Positions 24,011-34,804 of a stretch of 64,000 bases of DNA are shown piece after piece. The notes below the pieces were generated by a model that did no database searches, was not told the DNA's origin, and saw only the letters and a program-made list of their open reading frames with translations. This stretch comes from Turritopsis dohrnii (lineage: Eukaryota > Cnidaria > Hydrozoa > Anthoathecata > Oceaniidae): NCBI GenBank assembly GCA_027922465.2, contig BQMF02000675.1, positions 62,001-126,000 on the forward strand, given 5' to 3'. Position numbers and translations under genes: made by a program. Each line of letters opens with the position of its first letter. Within the stretch, counting starts at the first letter, position 1.

Positions 24011-27000
24011 CTTCTTTAATCTATTAAACTTAATGTTAATCTCAAACACTTTTCAATTCACTGTGACAAAAAACAGTTTTATTAAATATAATCATTCATC
24101 AATATATCGGTTTGTATCAGTGTGTAGAGAGATGGGTCAATTCAGTCACCAGTGAAGTATATTTGTGCTTTCAATAACAATTTCACTTGTTTACTTTTTT
24201 CAATATCTTCAATGAAATGAGCATGTTTCATGGATTTATTAATAAGACGTATTCACCAGTAATGTTGATACTACATATATTTCTCTTTTGTGATATTGAA
24301 AGTTTTTTCATAGCACAGTTTTGTTTATTATCAGTCCTTCATCTTCTTTTTCAAGAACTTTTCCCAGAGTCGACTAAACATAAATATTGCCAAAAAGGAA
24401 TGTTCTCATGATAATATTTCCATAACAATAGTTGATAAAGACAGGAAAGAAGTCTTAAAATTCTTCTTCAAAGATTCTACAAAGCTACTTCTAAAACATA
24501 AGCGAAACGTTTCACGAGCTCTGTGTGCATATTTTACAGACTTGATAATAAAAATTTTAAAGATTGAATTGAGAAATTATCAACAAAAAAGGTCTAAAAT
24601 AACTTCTAAAAGTATTTCAGAAGTACAGAAAAGATAATTTATGAGTTATTATTGAAAGTGCCCTTTTTGTATTGCATTTAGCATAAAGTTTTGGGTCTGT
24701 CATTAACTATTCTGAATAAACAAACAATCCGAAATACGAACGGACTTTCCGAAAACGGCAAAATTTAATGAAGAATAGTGAAGAAAAATGGCGATTCCAA
24801 TACTCATCTCGGTCTTAAGATGGGCTGAGTAAAAATTGTGAGACGGGGGCTTCTACAAGATTTTGTACATCATATGAGCAATCTTTAGTTGCTCCAAAAA
24901 GCTTTCTCCACTGAGATCGAGAGTCTATCAGAGATGAGAAGTAAAATTGTTGACGCAGCAAGTAATCTTAGACAAAATTAGAATTTTATTCGCTGCTCTT
25001 TATGAAATGACAGCAAGAACAAATCGCTGTGTCCAGAGAAACGGGGGACGTGTTGAGACGGCTTAAAGTTTTGTTTTTAATGACTCTTGTGTTTTACAAC
25101 CACTTGACTTGTTATTATTTTTGATAATGACCTTTGAAAGCTGTTATTGAAAGATGTGTTAATTAACCATCAAGAAGATAATTGGATTTTTTCATGGTAA
25201 AATCCTTAATTGTTTCCAAAATAAAAGGTTTTGGAGAACATAATGTATATTTTAAAAATCCTTGAATAAAATCCTATCGAATGGTGTAAAAATCGCTGAA
25301 ATCTGATATAGGTGTGAAAAGTTATAGGCTGTTAAAATCTCAGACCGAAATTCTCTGGAGCACACCGTATAGAGACATCCCAAAAACGTCGTAAAATCAT
25401 CCCTCACGCAACCAATAAACAGAATTCGATATGAATGTAAATTCTACAGTGTGATTCACAAAAAGCGGGACTCCGAGGGTGGATTACTTTCTATATGTAA
25501 AACATTTTTCAAAAGTTTTTATACCATGAGACGCAAAATTTTATAAGCTTTTCAATGATATAAAAATTTCAACGTATAAAAATACCAGTGAAGAAGGAAA
25601 AATTTCTCGTGTTCATAAGAGCGATGACTTGTAATGGTTATCAACAAGGTGCAAACCTTTAATAATTTTTTTATACTCGAAGAAGTACCCTTTTTGAAAA
25701 TCAAACTTTTAAAAGAGGTAAATGCTTTTTCTTAAAATGTAATTGTTTACACAATTAGATCTATATGACTAAAAGCTTGTGATCATAGTGAATTGGCAAA
25801 CACCTTTCCTGATTTCCGTTATCGTAAAAAGGACAAGTACGTATTAGCATAATAAATACAGACACAGTAAATAATAATTGACAATAGAAAAAATAAGCGA
25901 CCATATTAAAATAGGGAGTTCAGAATTTACAATACGTTCTGGCAGGATTCAGTAAGTTAATTAGTGCGAAATTCAGCGAATCATTAATATGCTTTAAATA
26001 CAACTTTTCCATTTAAATATCCATTCATTACTGTGTAAATAGCAAGTCCCAGTTAACCAGAATCTCACTTAATGAGAGTACACCGTATTTACTTATTTCA
26101 ATGGTGTCGTAATTACTCTGAATGTTCATCAAATAGAAAAAGACGCGCCTTCTTTGAAAAAATAAAACAAAACTGCTTTAGGTTGAGATTTTACGAACCC
26201 AAAAATGCATTCAAAGTAACTGTATTGTAGAACCGTGCCTTTGAAAGCGATGATTCTCACAGACAGTGTCGGAATTTATCAAAAGAGAAAGGTATTGTGG
26301 TTTGAACTGATACTGATTTTACTGACAAGAAAAATGTATCTAATTTCAAATATCAAAGCATTTTCAGTTTACATAAGTAACTGAGTCCCAATTTTATGTA
26401 AACCTATTTGATTGATTTCCACTCTCTCATGACTAAGGTGATAAAATATTAAAGAAAAAGCACTTTTAAATGTTTGGTATGTAAAACATTTGAAGGCTGT
26501 GTCTCTACATTAGAATTTATAAAGCAGTATTAGTTTAGTTTTACAGGCTCTGAATCGGCCGGAGAAGTAGTATTGGTAGTAGATCAACAGTGTTTTGATA
26601 CGGTATTCACTTTCGCTACTACCGTGATAAAAGCAGATACGTAATAACATCATATGCTGATATCAATTGTATCCACATAGAGTACTGTCTTGGTCTGAGC
26701 AATCCAGATTACCTAGCCACGAGGATGGCCAAAAATATACGAAATTTGAAGAACAGTTTCTGTTGTGCAGTAACCTATACGAAGCAGAAGATAAAGTGGG
26801 TAGTCTGAAACCATATCCATTCGTTAATTTTGTATATACCGAAGTTTTTTTGCAGGAACAGTTCTCCATAAACCTACGATGTATATTAGGTCATTTAGTT
26901 CACGGGGAAACAGATTATAAGAACGTCCTATAAAATGTCAATGAAACAATATGGTAATTTTTCAAAGTCGTTGTCTTATTCTGATGTGGCAGGGGTTTAT

Positions 27001-27341
27001 TACAAAAATGTAAAAACAAACAGTTTCGTGGTAGTTGCAATTAAATACAAGATTTACACAAAAAGTTGACAATGATTTTCATCTAAAGTCAAAGTTGCTG
27101 CAATCTTGGATATATACTTCATCAAGTCCATTTTTAATGTCGAGTATATAAACAGACTTGATCTAACGCTTGGTAGCTAGTTACGTCCTCAATGATGTCT
27201 AACAATGTCTAAAAAAGAAGGTATAAAATATTTCAGTGACAACCATAGAAAAATTTTATAATGACGCAGGCTGTAAGTTTTCACATAGTTGATAGTAATT
27301 TCTACAGTGGCTGTTTTCAAGGACAAACAACAATGGGAAGA
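24011..27341. other. No gene recognised
   Basis: 3.3 kb of AT-rich DNA. Frames open on both strands at 26663-26933 overlap each other, and neither resembles a known domain. ACAGTGTGATTCACAAAAAG at 25446 looks like a mariner-type end, but no partner was found. Confidence 0.4.
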
Positions 27342-27386
27342 TTAACCTTTTGTTAAACAGGAGTAATCACATCCTCCATGACAATA

Positions 27387-29242
27387 CGTTAGGTGAGAAT
27401 TATTTTGTACTATCTCCAATTTCTTTAAACTGAGAAAACTAAGTTTTAAATTTCATAACCACACAAAATCTTTAAGAAACCTTTCTATGGAAAGATACTT
27501 GGTACATTTTGAATACATCGTATTTGGAGTCCCTGACCAAAAATTATTTCAAATTTGCTAGTACCCACTCTCCTCCAGGAAAAGTTTGCAATTGGAGATA
27601 GAACAAAATAGTAGCGAAACAAGTGATATTTATTAAAATTATTTTGTTTTAACTCCATGCTCTTGCAAATTCACCTTTAACTGACAAAAAATGTTTTATA
27701 CAGTACGAAAAACATCAATTTTCCTTATGTTGCTTCTGTGTATATCACTTGGAGTTGCTTGGGCACTCCAAAATCTTAATTTGGAATTTAAAAAGACTAC
27801 AAATTTTCCTTAAAAGTAAAATACAACAGACACGTTACATCTAAAAAACGCTGGTGAAATTAAAGATGAAAAGGCAGCTGTTGTTTGTATTGGCTTAGAA
27901 AATGTTATAAGCTTGCCAAAATCTAAGGTAGGAAACATTTAATACAAAAGAAAGCTATCACCATACATATATATATTGTTCATACAAGAGAGGGTATTGT
28001 GTGCTTTGGAGCTTTATTGGAAGAGGGAGGGAATGACATTGCCAGTACTACAATGTCAATGTTGGAAAGAATTCCTAAGGATGATCCTGCCATTAAAAAG
28101 TTATACTTTGGTTTGACTCGTGAGTCGCACAAAATCGAAACAGTTATAAATCTGCTCTGCCCTTCAAGAGTTTATTTTTCTACAAAGATTGTTATAATCG
28201 AACAGAGGTTTTGTGAACCTAGTCGTTCCAGCATTCAAGAAGTTGATAATATTCATAGTCAAATTGACAGGGCCTTCTCTCCAGTCGAGATATTTTCTCC
28301 ACCTGGGTTGGTGCAAATGCTACCAAATGTGAATCAAAAACATCCGTTCATGGTAATACAAGTGCAATCAGACAGCATTAAGAACTTCATTCAAGTTGCT
28401 GCATTGCTTAATTATAAATCTGTTCCGTATTTTTCAATCAAAACAGTTGTTCATCGCAAAAACACCCCAAATCATGTCTTTTATAAAGAAAGATTTACCG
28501 ACCCTTTTAAACAGGCTAAACTGACCAAGAGTCAACAAACCAGAAAGTCTACCCAAAAATCTCCATAAATCCCGTTTGCAAAAGTTTTGAAAGCTAACAA
28601 ATTGATTTCAAAGGCCAAAAAGGATGATCTTAAGAGTATGCTTGCCTATATGCCTCCTATTAATGTTGCTTTTTGTAAGATTACATTAAAGTGAAAAAAG
28701 ATAAGTTTGGCACCAATCTATGCAATTTATATTTTAAAACTGCATATTTAAAGATTGCGTTAAACTTTCTAGGACGAAGGTTGTCAATTGATTAGTGTCC
28801 TTTGTATGTTCTCATGTGACTTTTTATATTTGCATGACATTAGTTTTTGTGATTATATTCAAACTACAGAAAATGACTTCTTTTAAGGCTTTATCGGCAT
28901 GTTATAATTGATAAATCGCTTCCACGTTCGCCATTTTGAAAATACAATAAAAACAAACACTATTTACAAGATTATCTAACAGCGGTTTCAGGGCAAATCA
29001 ATAACCTCTTATCAACCTGTACATAGAATAAGCCCTATTTGCTTGGCTTTTGGAGATAGAACATAATAATTTTAAGGCGTTATAACGAATAAGGAGATAA
29101 AACAATATCAGACTTTCGTTTGAAGGAGATTTTGCACTTGTTTTTGGAAAAAGCTCACGGAGAAAGAATAAAATAATCCTGAAACAATCGGAGCTCATTT
29201 TTTCCAAAAATGGAGATAGAACAAAATAATTCTCACCTAACG
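27387..29242. mobile_element. 1.86-kb DNA transposon with CGTTAGGTGAGAATTA ends and AATA target duplication
   Basis: The left end CGTTAGGTGAGAATTATTTT and the right end, its reverse complement, form a ~31-bp inverted repeat with about one mismatch. AATA lies on each side (27383-27386 and 29243-29246), giving a 4-bp target duplication. Subterminal copies of GGAGATAGAACAAAATA-like text recur at 27595, 29044, 29093 and 29212. The interior carries a decayed plus-strand gene (27830-28568). The element sits inside a coding exon whose intact form can be inferred from its paralogous neighbour exon. I cannot assign a superfamily. Confidence 0.85.
27830..28568 (+). pseudogene. Decayed transposon gene, multicopy cnidarian-type protein
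   Basis: The text CIGLENVISLPKSKVGN, a stop, then YKRKLS, and in another frame GNDIASTTMSMLERIPKDDP and SSIQEVDNIHSQIDRAFSP, is what I associate with an uncharacterised protein common in cnidarian genomes. That protein is recognisable by a PGHSxIQEVDxxHSQIE-type motif. At least one stop and one frameshift break it. The open part is 27999-28568 (189 codons). It lies wholly within the CGTTAGG-ended element, which suggests that this family is a transposase. The Lys-rich C-terminus (TKSQQTRKSTQK) ends at a TAA. Confidence 0.55.
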
Positions 29243-30242
29243 AATAGTCTTGTACGCATATTTTATTGTCATCATCAGAAGGTGTTTTATTTTTGCCAGA
29301 AATGCATGGATCAGCAATGCACATAACAGGATGTGGACAATCTAAGAGAGATTACGAGATTGTGAGAAAAACATGTCAGTAAGATAATTCAGTCAGTTCA
29401 AAATAACACGGCCATATGAATGATTCATGAAAATTATAAGTATTCGGTGATTGACATACCTTCTGAATTCTTTGGATCATGATGGCCGTCATGATGCCTC
29501 CCAACATCTGAAAGGTTTAATACATTCATTTCTTACTTTTGTAAAAATGATTATTCAATCAAAATATTTTCTTTCTATTAAAAGACAAAATCTTTTCAGT
29601 TAAATTGAATCAATGAAGAACATGGCGATAATATAACGAAATGAATTGGTACTGTTAAATTTACTGTTATAATGGCAAATTATCATCAGCTTCATTGCTG
29701 AAGCGCTTTTATTATTCCATTTAGGCATTTAATGTATAGCCATGTTTCAGCTTGCATACCGATTTTTGTGTTAAGGAGATAATAAAATTCCGTCCAATTG
29801 CAATCATGAGTCAAAGGGGCAAAAAAAGCCCTACCTAATGATAAACATGAGTAATCGCAACCTCCATGACAATAGTCGGGTACGCATCTTCTATTATCTC
29901 CAGAAGATGTTTTGTTTTTACCAGCATCACACGGATCAGCAGCGCACATAACTGGTTGTGGACATCCTAAAGACAAATAAACATTTAATCAAAAAGAAGA
30001 AAAGATATTTTTGAGCAGTAGAGTTACCAGTATATGATTTTCGTTGCTGAATAAAAGAAAATACTGCAAAATTGACATACTCTTTGATCTTTTATAAGCT
30101 GCACCACTGATGATTGCAATGGCGATAATAACCAAATTGAAAGATATGTTTTTCATTATTGTTGAAAATAAAAAAGCTTGTTCTTCTTCTGAAATTCAAT
30201 CAGTCTTCTTCTGAGTTTGTCAATTTTAGGATTGTCGCGCGA

Positions 30243-30253
30243 TTTATATATAA
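30243..30253 (-). promoter_or_regulatory. TATA box of the cysteine-rich protein gene
   Basis: The minus strand reads CTTATATATAAATC about 90 bp upstream of the ATG at 30156. The degraded duplicate at 43.8 kb keeps the neighbouring text (TTTGTCAATTT, then a CGACTTTATAGG segment) but lacks the perfect TATATA. Confidence 0.5.
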
Positions 30254-30559
30254 GACATATTTACAGACACACCAAACGCTAATCAATACTTAGTTATTTG
30301 TACAAACATTTAGGATGAAAATCAGGGATTCGTAAAAGATAATTTACGTCATTAACATTGACTTGAAAAAAAGCTTAAGAAAAGAAATTGTTGAAAAGAC
30401 TGGCATCATTTTCTCTCAATATTGTGTTTCACCTATATACCAATTTAATACTGAACAAGAAGCCGTTTGGCTTGAAGACTTCAGGACGTAACACAACGAT
30501 ACATATCTAGTCTCAAAAATACAACATTGCCCAATTGCCAAATTATGTTCAAATCTAAT

Positions 30560-31430
30560 AAAAGGACTGGCAAATTCAAAATCAGCAACTTCTAATTGTG
30601 CTTTGTATAAATTTTTATGAATATTGCAGAACTTTAAATTTGGCCCAGATTACCCATTTATTGTCAAATCTGACAAGATGACTGACAAATTCGAAATCAG
30701 CACCTTTCAAATGTGATCCGTGCAAATTTTTATGAAGATTGAAGAACTTTCGAAATTTGGTCTAAATTTGGCCTAAATTGCCCAATTTTAGTCAAACCTG
30801 GCAAAATCATTGTCAAATTTGAAATCAGCACCTTTCAATTGTGATCTGTGCAAATATTCATGAAAATTGGAGAATTTTCGAAATTTGGTCCAAATTTGGC
30901 CTAAATTGCCCAATTTTAGTCAAACCTGGCAAAATCATTGTCAAATTTGAAATCAGCACCTTTCAATTGTGATCTGTGCAAAATTTCATGAAAATTGAAG
31001 AATTTTCGAAATTTGGTCCAAATTTGGCCTAAGTTGCCCAATTTTAGTCAAACCTGGCAAAATCATTATCAAATTCGAAATCAGCACCTTTCAAATGTGA
31101 TCTGTGCAAATTTTTATGAAAATTGAAGAATTTTCGAAATTTGGTCCAAATTTGGCCTAAATTCCCCAATTTTAGTCAAACCTGGCAAAATCATTATCAA
31201 ATTCGAAATCAGCACCTTTCAAATGTGATCTGTGCAAATTTTTATGAAAATTGAAGAACTTTCGAAATTTGGTCTAAATTTGGCCTAAATTGCCCAATTT
31301 TAGTCCAACCTGGCAAAATCATTGTCAAATTTGAAAGTAGCACCTTTCAATTGTGCTCTGTCCAAATTTTCATGAAAATTGGTCAACTGGAAGTCCGAAT
31401 TTGATCAAATTTGCAAATTCGGCAACGATG
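30560..31430. repeat. 128-bp tandem repeat, about seven units
   Basis: The phrase AAATCAGCACCTTTCAA recurs at 30694, 30822, 30950, 31078 and 31206, with variants at 30579 and 31334: exact 128-bp spacing except for the first unit (115 bp). Each unit also contains CAAATTTGGCCTAAATTGCC and TTTTAGTCAAACCTGG. The units are similar to each other, so the array is young. It ends about 90 bp before the Tigger-like element. No ORF spans it. Confidence 0.9.
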
Positions 31431-31518
31431 TCATGTAATCGCTGCACGAAAACGTTCATAACTTGGAGTAGTAGTAGGAGGAGGAAAAGGAGGAGGAGGA
31501 GAAACCACGGGTATTTTA

Positions 31519-32591
31519 CAGTCGACGCTCGTTATCTCGAATACTCGCTATCTCGAACTTTCGCTGTCTCGAACTTTTTCGTCGGTCCCTTGAACTTTTC
31601 AATCAACTCTAGGCTAAAATACGTTCGTTATCTCGAACTCCGTTATCTCGAACTTTCACTATCTCGAACCAATTATTTGGTCCCTTGAATTGTTTTTCAC
31701 TCGTTATCTCGAACTTTTGTTCGAATCTTTGCAAAATATTCGAACGAAAAACATTCCATTTTAAAAGTTCGAACGAAAAACATTCCATTTTAAAAGTTCG
31801 GGATGTAGAATGCTAAGAACAAGGTTTATTTTGGTATTGTCTTTCTGTCAATATGGCAGTAAAAAGAAAATTGGCTGTCAAAACATTAGCCGAAAAATGC
31901 CAAGCATTAAAAGACCTTGAAAAAGGCACCTGCAATAAAGAAGTCGCGGAAAAGTATGGCGTACCTAAGAACACTGTGTCTACTTGGCTTAAAAACAAAG
32001 AAAAACTTCTTGCTGCGTTGGAAACATCTTCAAACAAGCAAAAAAAAATAAGAGAAAGCAACTACACCGATGTAGATAATGTCGTATTTAAATGGTTTTT
32101 ATCTCAACGAAGCAAGAGTATACCAATCGATGGAACTTTCATAAAAGAAAAAGCGATGACGTATGCAAAAGAACTGGGTGTGACAAACTTCAAAGCTTCA
32201 GATGGATGGTTAGGACGTTGGAAAAAAAGGTATGACTATTTTATATCTTTATGTATTTTCTCAACAACCTTTACAAGTGTTTTTTCAGTACATCAATGCA
32301 CTTTTCTGTTCCAATGAGCGTCAGCTTACATGGCACTTGCATGCCTTCACCATCACCCAAATTCACTGACTTTCCGGTGACAACTAATTCACATAAAAAA
32401 TCTCTCTGGGTTATTAATAGCGTGACCTTAAAAATTGATTTTGATTTTTTTTTCTCGATTTCAAAACTTTCACTATCTCGAACTTTCACATCACTTGCAT
32501 CCGTTATCTCGAACACTCGGTATCTCGAACATTCGCTATGTCGAACTTTTTCGTCGGTCCCGTGAGAGTTCGAGATAACGAGCGTCGACTG
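31519..32591 (+). mobile_element. Tigger/pogo-type DNA element, internally deleted
   Basis: Ends CAGTCGACGCTCGTTATCTC and its reverse complement are flanked by TA on both sides (31517-31518, 32592-32593). TATCTCGAAC motifs are repeated near both ends. The element is 1.07 kb and encodes only the N-terminal DNA-binding half of a pogo-type transposase, so it is non-autonomous. Confidence 0.9.
31853..32229 (+). pseudogene. Tigger transposase N-terminal exon (CENP-B-type DNA-binding domains)
   Basis: The frame begins MAVKRKLAVKTLAEKCQALK and continues KEVAEKYGVPKNTVSTWLKN, the N-terminal psq/CENP-B helix-turn-helix. A second CENP-B-type helix-turn-helix follows, with VVFKWFLSQRSKSIPIDG and NFKASDGWLGRWKKR. 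A GTATGA donor follows at 32230, suggesting that the original gene was spliced here. The frame is open past the donor to 32317, but that text no longer matches the family. The DDE catalytic domain is missing, so it cannot cut DNA. It could bind Tigger ends if expressed. Confidence 0.85.
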
Positions 32592-32593
32592 TA

Positions 32594-34575
32594 AGTACTT
32601 TGCTCCACTACGGGTGTCCTAAAGTTAAAAATTGCTGTTAGATTTCATTTTAAGACGTATATTTGTCTGACGAGCAAATGTTGATTAGTTTTTATTGACA
32701 TCATAACTTAAAAATTTTGATACTTTCAACATATAAAGATAAATTGTTAGAATAAAATTTATTTACAAAATATTACAAAATTATGTGACTGAGTGTTTAT
32801 GTTGATGTTTTTCTTCCCTTGTTTTTACGATCCACCTTAGCAGTTTTGGAGTGTGTACACTAGCGTTGATAAGTCGAATACTTGTAGTTAGAACCATAAG
32901 ATTATGAGCAAATATGTATTATTGATCAAGACATAAAAATCTTGATGCTTTCAATACATAAAGACATATTGTTAAAGTTAAGTTGATTTTGATGATAATT
33001 ATTTGACTGGGTTTTTGTTGATGTTATACCTTTCCATTTCCTTACAGGACACATACAGCAGTTCTGGACTGTGAAGATATTTTCATTTTTTTCTTTTTTT
33101 ACTTCATTTAAACGATTAAGTAATTAAGTAAGTAAGTAAGTAAGTAAGTAACGGGAGTTTTCAGTCCTTGGGCTTCCATCCGTAATGATTGGTTCTTCCG
33201 CCCGCCGACTTGCAACTATTAGTTGACTTACCGCCAGAGATACGTATAGCATTGCTCTAACTTGCCCGGCATAGCCTTTTCTGCTACTTGATGTTATCAA
33301 CGTGGGTACTGCGAAGGAAGTCCTAGAGTATATAAAGTCCCCATTAGGGCAATGGAACCGGTAATGGCAGGAATGCATCTCCGTTTACGTTATGAATCCT
33401 TAAATAAGTTAACTCTCGCTTCATTTCAAATCACCTTTCATTTTGAAATCTGTGATGACATCAACTTGCATCCAGTAAATCAAAGTTATTGTCATTATTG
33501 TCATTTGTTGAAAGTTATTGTGCATTATTCACTAAATTTAAATATGGGCGTCATAGACCAGTATTTTCAGAAGTAATAGACGTGAAATATTCTTTTTCTG
33601 TTGACAACGTTATGAGCAACTATATCTAGCTACTTTTATTTAACAGTACGGTAGGGGAACATTAATATTTTCTAATAAGCATGAAGTATATTTTTGATTT
33701 CGGACTTTTTTCAAAGCCCTTTTCATGAGTCTGTAAAAGTGGATTATAGGAAATATTTATTTACTGATCATCATCTTTATCCTTCCAACAACAATGCTAA
33801 ACCAACGTTCGTTTAACATTAATTCGGAACACTAATACAATAGTGAAAGACTCTCACATTGTGTGTCTCCAGGGAACAAAATCTCATTCATACACAATGA
33901 GATATGGATACCAAGATGGTATGAGATTTATAAATTAACGTAGATACATCCATTAGACACTTCCACATCCACTTAATAGAACTAAAAGTGTGTCTGAAAC
34001 TGGAAAATATTACTGTTTTTGTAGAAATGGACAACGTCTATTCTTTGTCGTTGCCTAGGCTTTTACCGGTATTTCTTAATTATTTATTTGATTTTACAAC
34101 TTATGCTCCTCAGTATCTGTGAAATGAGATATTTGAAAGAAACTTCTTAGAAGAATTGAGGAGAAAATATCTATTAGACATCGCGCCATTTTCTAAGATC
34201 GCATTTTGCTATCTTCAGTCGACGCTATTCCTCAAAATCTAGATTTTTCTGTTTCAGAATGATACTCTTTCAATCAATATTTTAATTAATTATAGTAATT
34301 AATTAATTTAGTTAGATAACGAAAGTATAATATATTCTACTTCTAAATATAGTTTTTTTGTTTTTTCCAAACAGGGTTTCAAGTTGCTTTGTTCAGGCTT
34401 GTTTAGCTAAATGTTGCAATTAAGTAGGAAAAATGAAAAAAAAATCGCAGAAAAATCCTGATAGAGTGAAGGAACGTCGGAATTTTCGAATGCTAATTTC
34501 GACTTCTGAGAATGCTTGGTAGAGACAGGAAGCTGAACAGCATCGACACGGTAGCAAAAATAACTTATCATAGCC
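32594..34575. other. Gene-free region containing one SINE
   Basis: AT-rich sequence with no gene seen. A SINE-family copy lies at 33120-33375. Several AT runs (for example AATTAATTAATTTAG at 34303) are simple repeats. Confidence 0.5.
33120..33375 (-). mobile_element. SINE-family copy with (GTAA)n end
   Basis: The segment begins with a (GTAA)n run and continues TCCTTGGGCTTCCATCCGTA and TTACCGCCAGAGATAC, as in the SINE at 12825. Its second half (TGCGAAGGAAGTCCTAGAG, then GGTAATGGCAGGAATG) matches 51705-51765 inside the BEL/Pao element. The tRNA-like head seen in the other copies is absent or too diverged. The orientation is given by the terminal simple repeat, as in the other copies. Confidence 0.6.
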
Positions 34576-34804
34576 TAACTTATGATGAATTTATAAGCCA
34601 AAAACATTGTGGTCAGAATTGATATTGAAGTAGTAATATACCAACAACGAGTAATCATTAATTATTGACAATATATTTCGGATTACTTAATCCATCATCA
34701 GGTCATTTAAAAACATGATAAAAGTTTAAAAAAAAACATCTATAAAATTCATCACACTTATATACATATCTACACTTGTTAAAATAAGAAATCAGAAATC
34801 AAAC

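Larger units (their letters stand above)
27342..30156 (-). pseudogene. Secreted cysteine-rich two-domain protein, last exon split by a transposon
   Basis: Exons 30156-30081, 29966-29835, 29507-29460 and 29341-29243 join in phase with GT-AG introns. The coding sequence resumes at 27386-27342 after the 27387-29242 insertion. Exon 1 encodes a signal peptide starting MKNISFNLVIIAIAI. The exon 1/2 junction makes AYKRSKR, a furin-like site, directly before the first domain. Domain 1 has CPQPVMC, ADPC, CVPDYC and GGC; domain 2 repeats CPHPVMC, ADPC and CVQDY. A His-rich linker (GRHHDGHHDPKNS) separates them. This CxxPVxC...DPC...CxPxYCGGC pattern occurs in extracellular cysteine-rich proteins; the function is unknown. 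The insertion separates the last three Cys of domain 2 from the rest. Without the insert the frame would be open, so the disruption looks recent. A degraded copy of exon 1 lies at 43660-43745. Confidence 0.75.

Noticed and set aside
26663..26933. Opposite-strand open frames of 68 and 88 codons
   Set aside because: They overlap each other, no domain is recognisable and no convincing splice sites frame them.
30560..31430. Regular repeats with similar spacers, CRISPR-like at first sight
   Set aside because: The whole 128-bp unit is conserved, there are no unique spacers, and the genome is clearly eukaryotic. It is a satellite.
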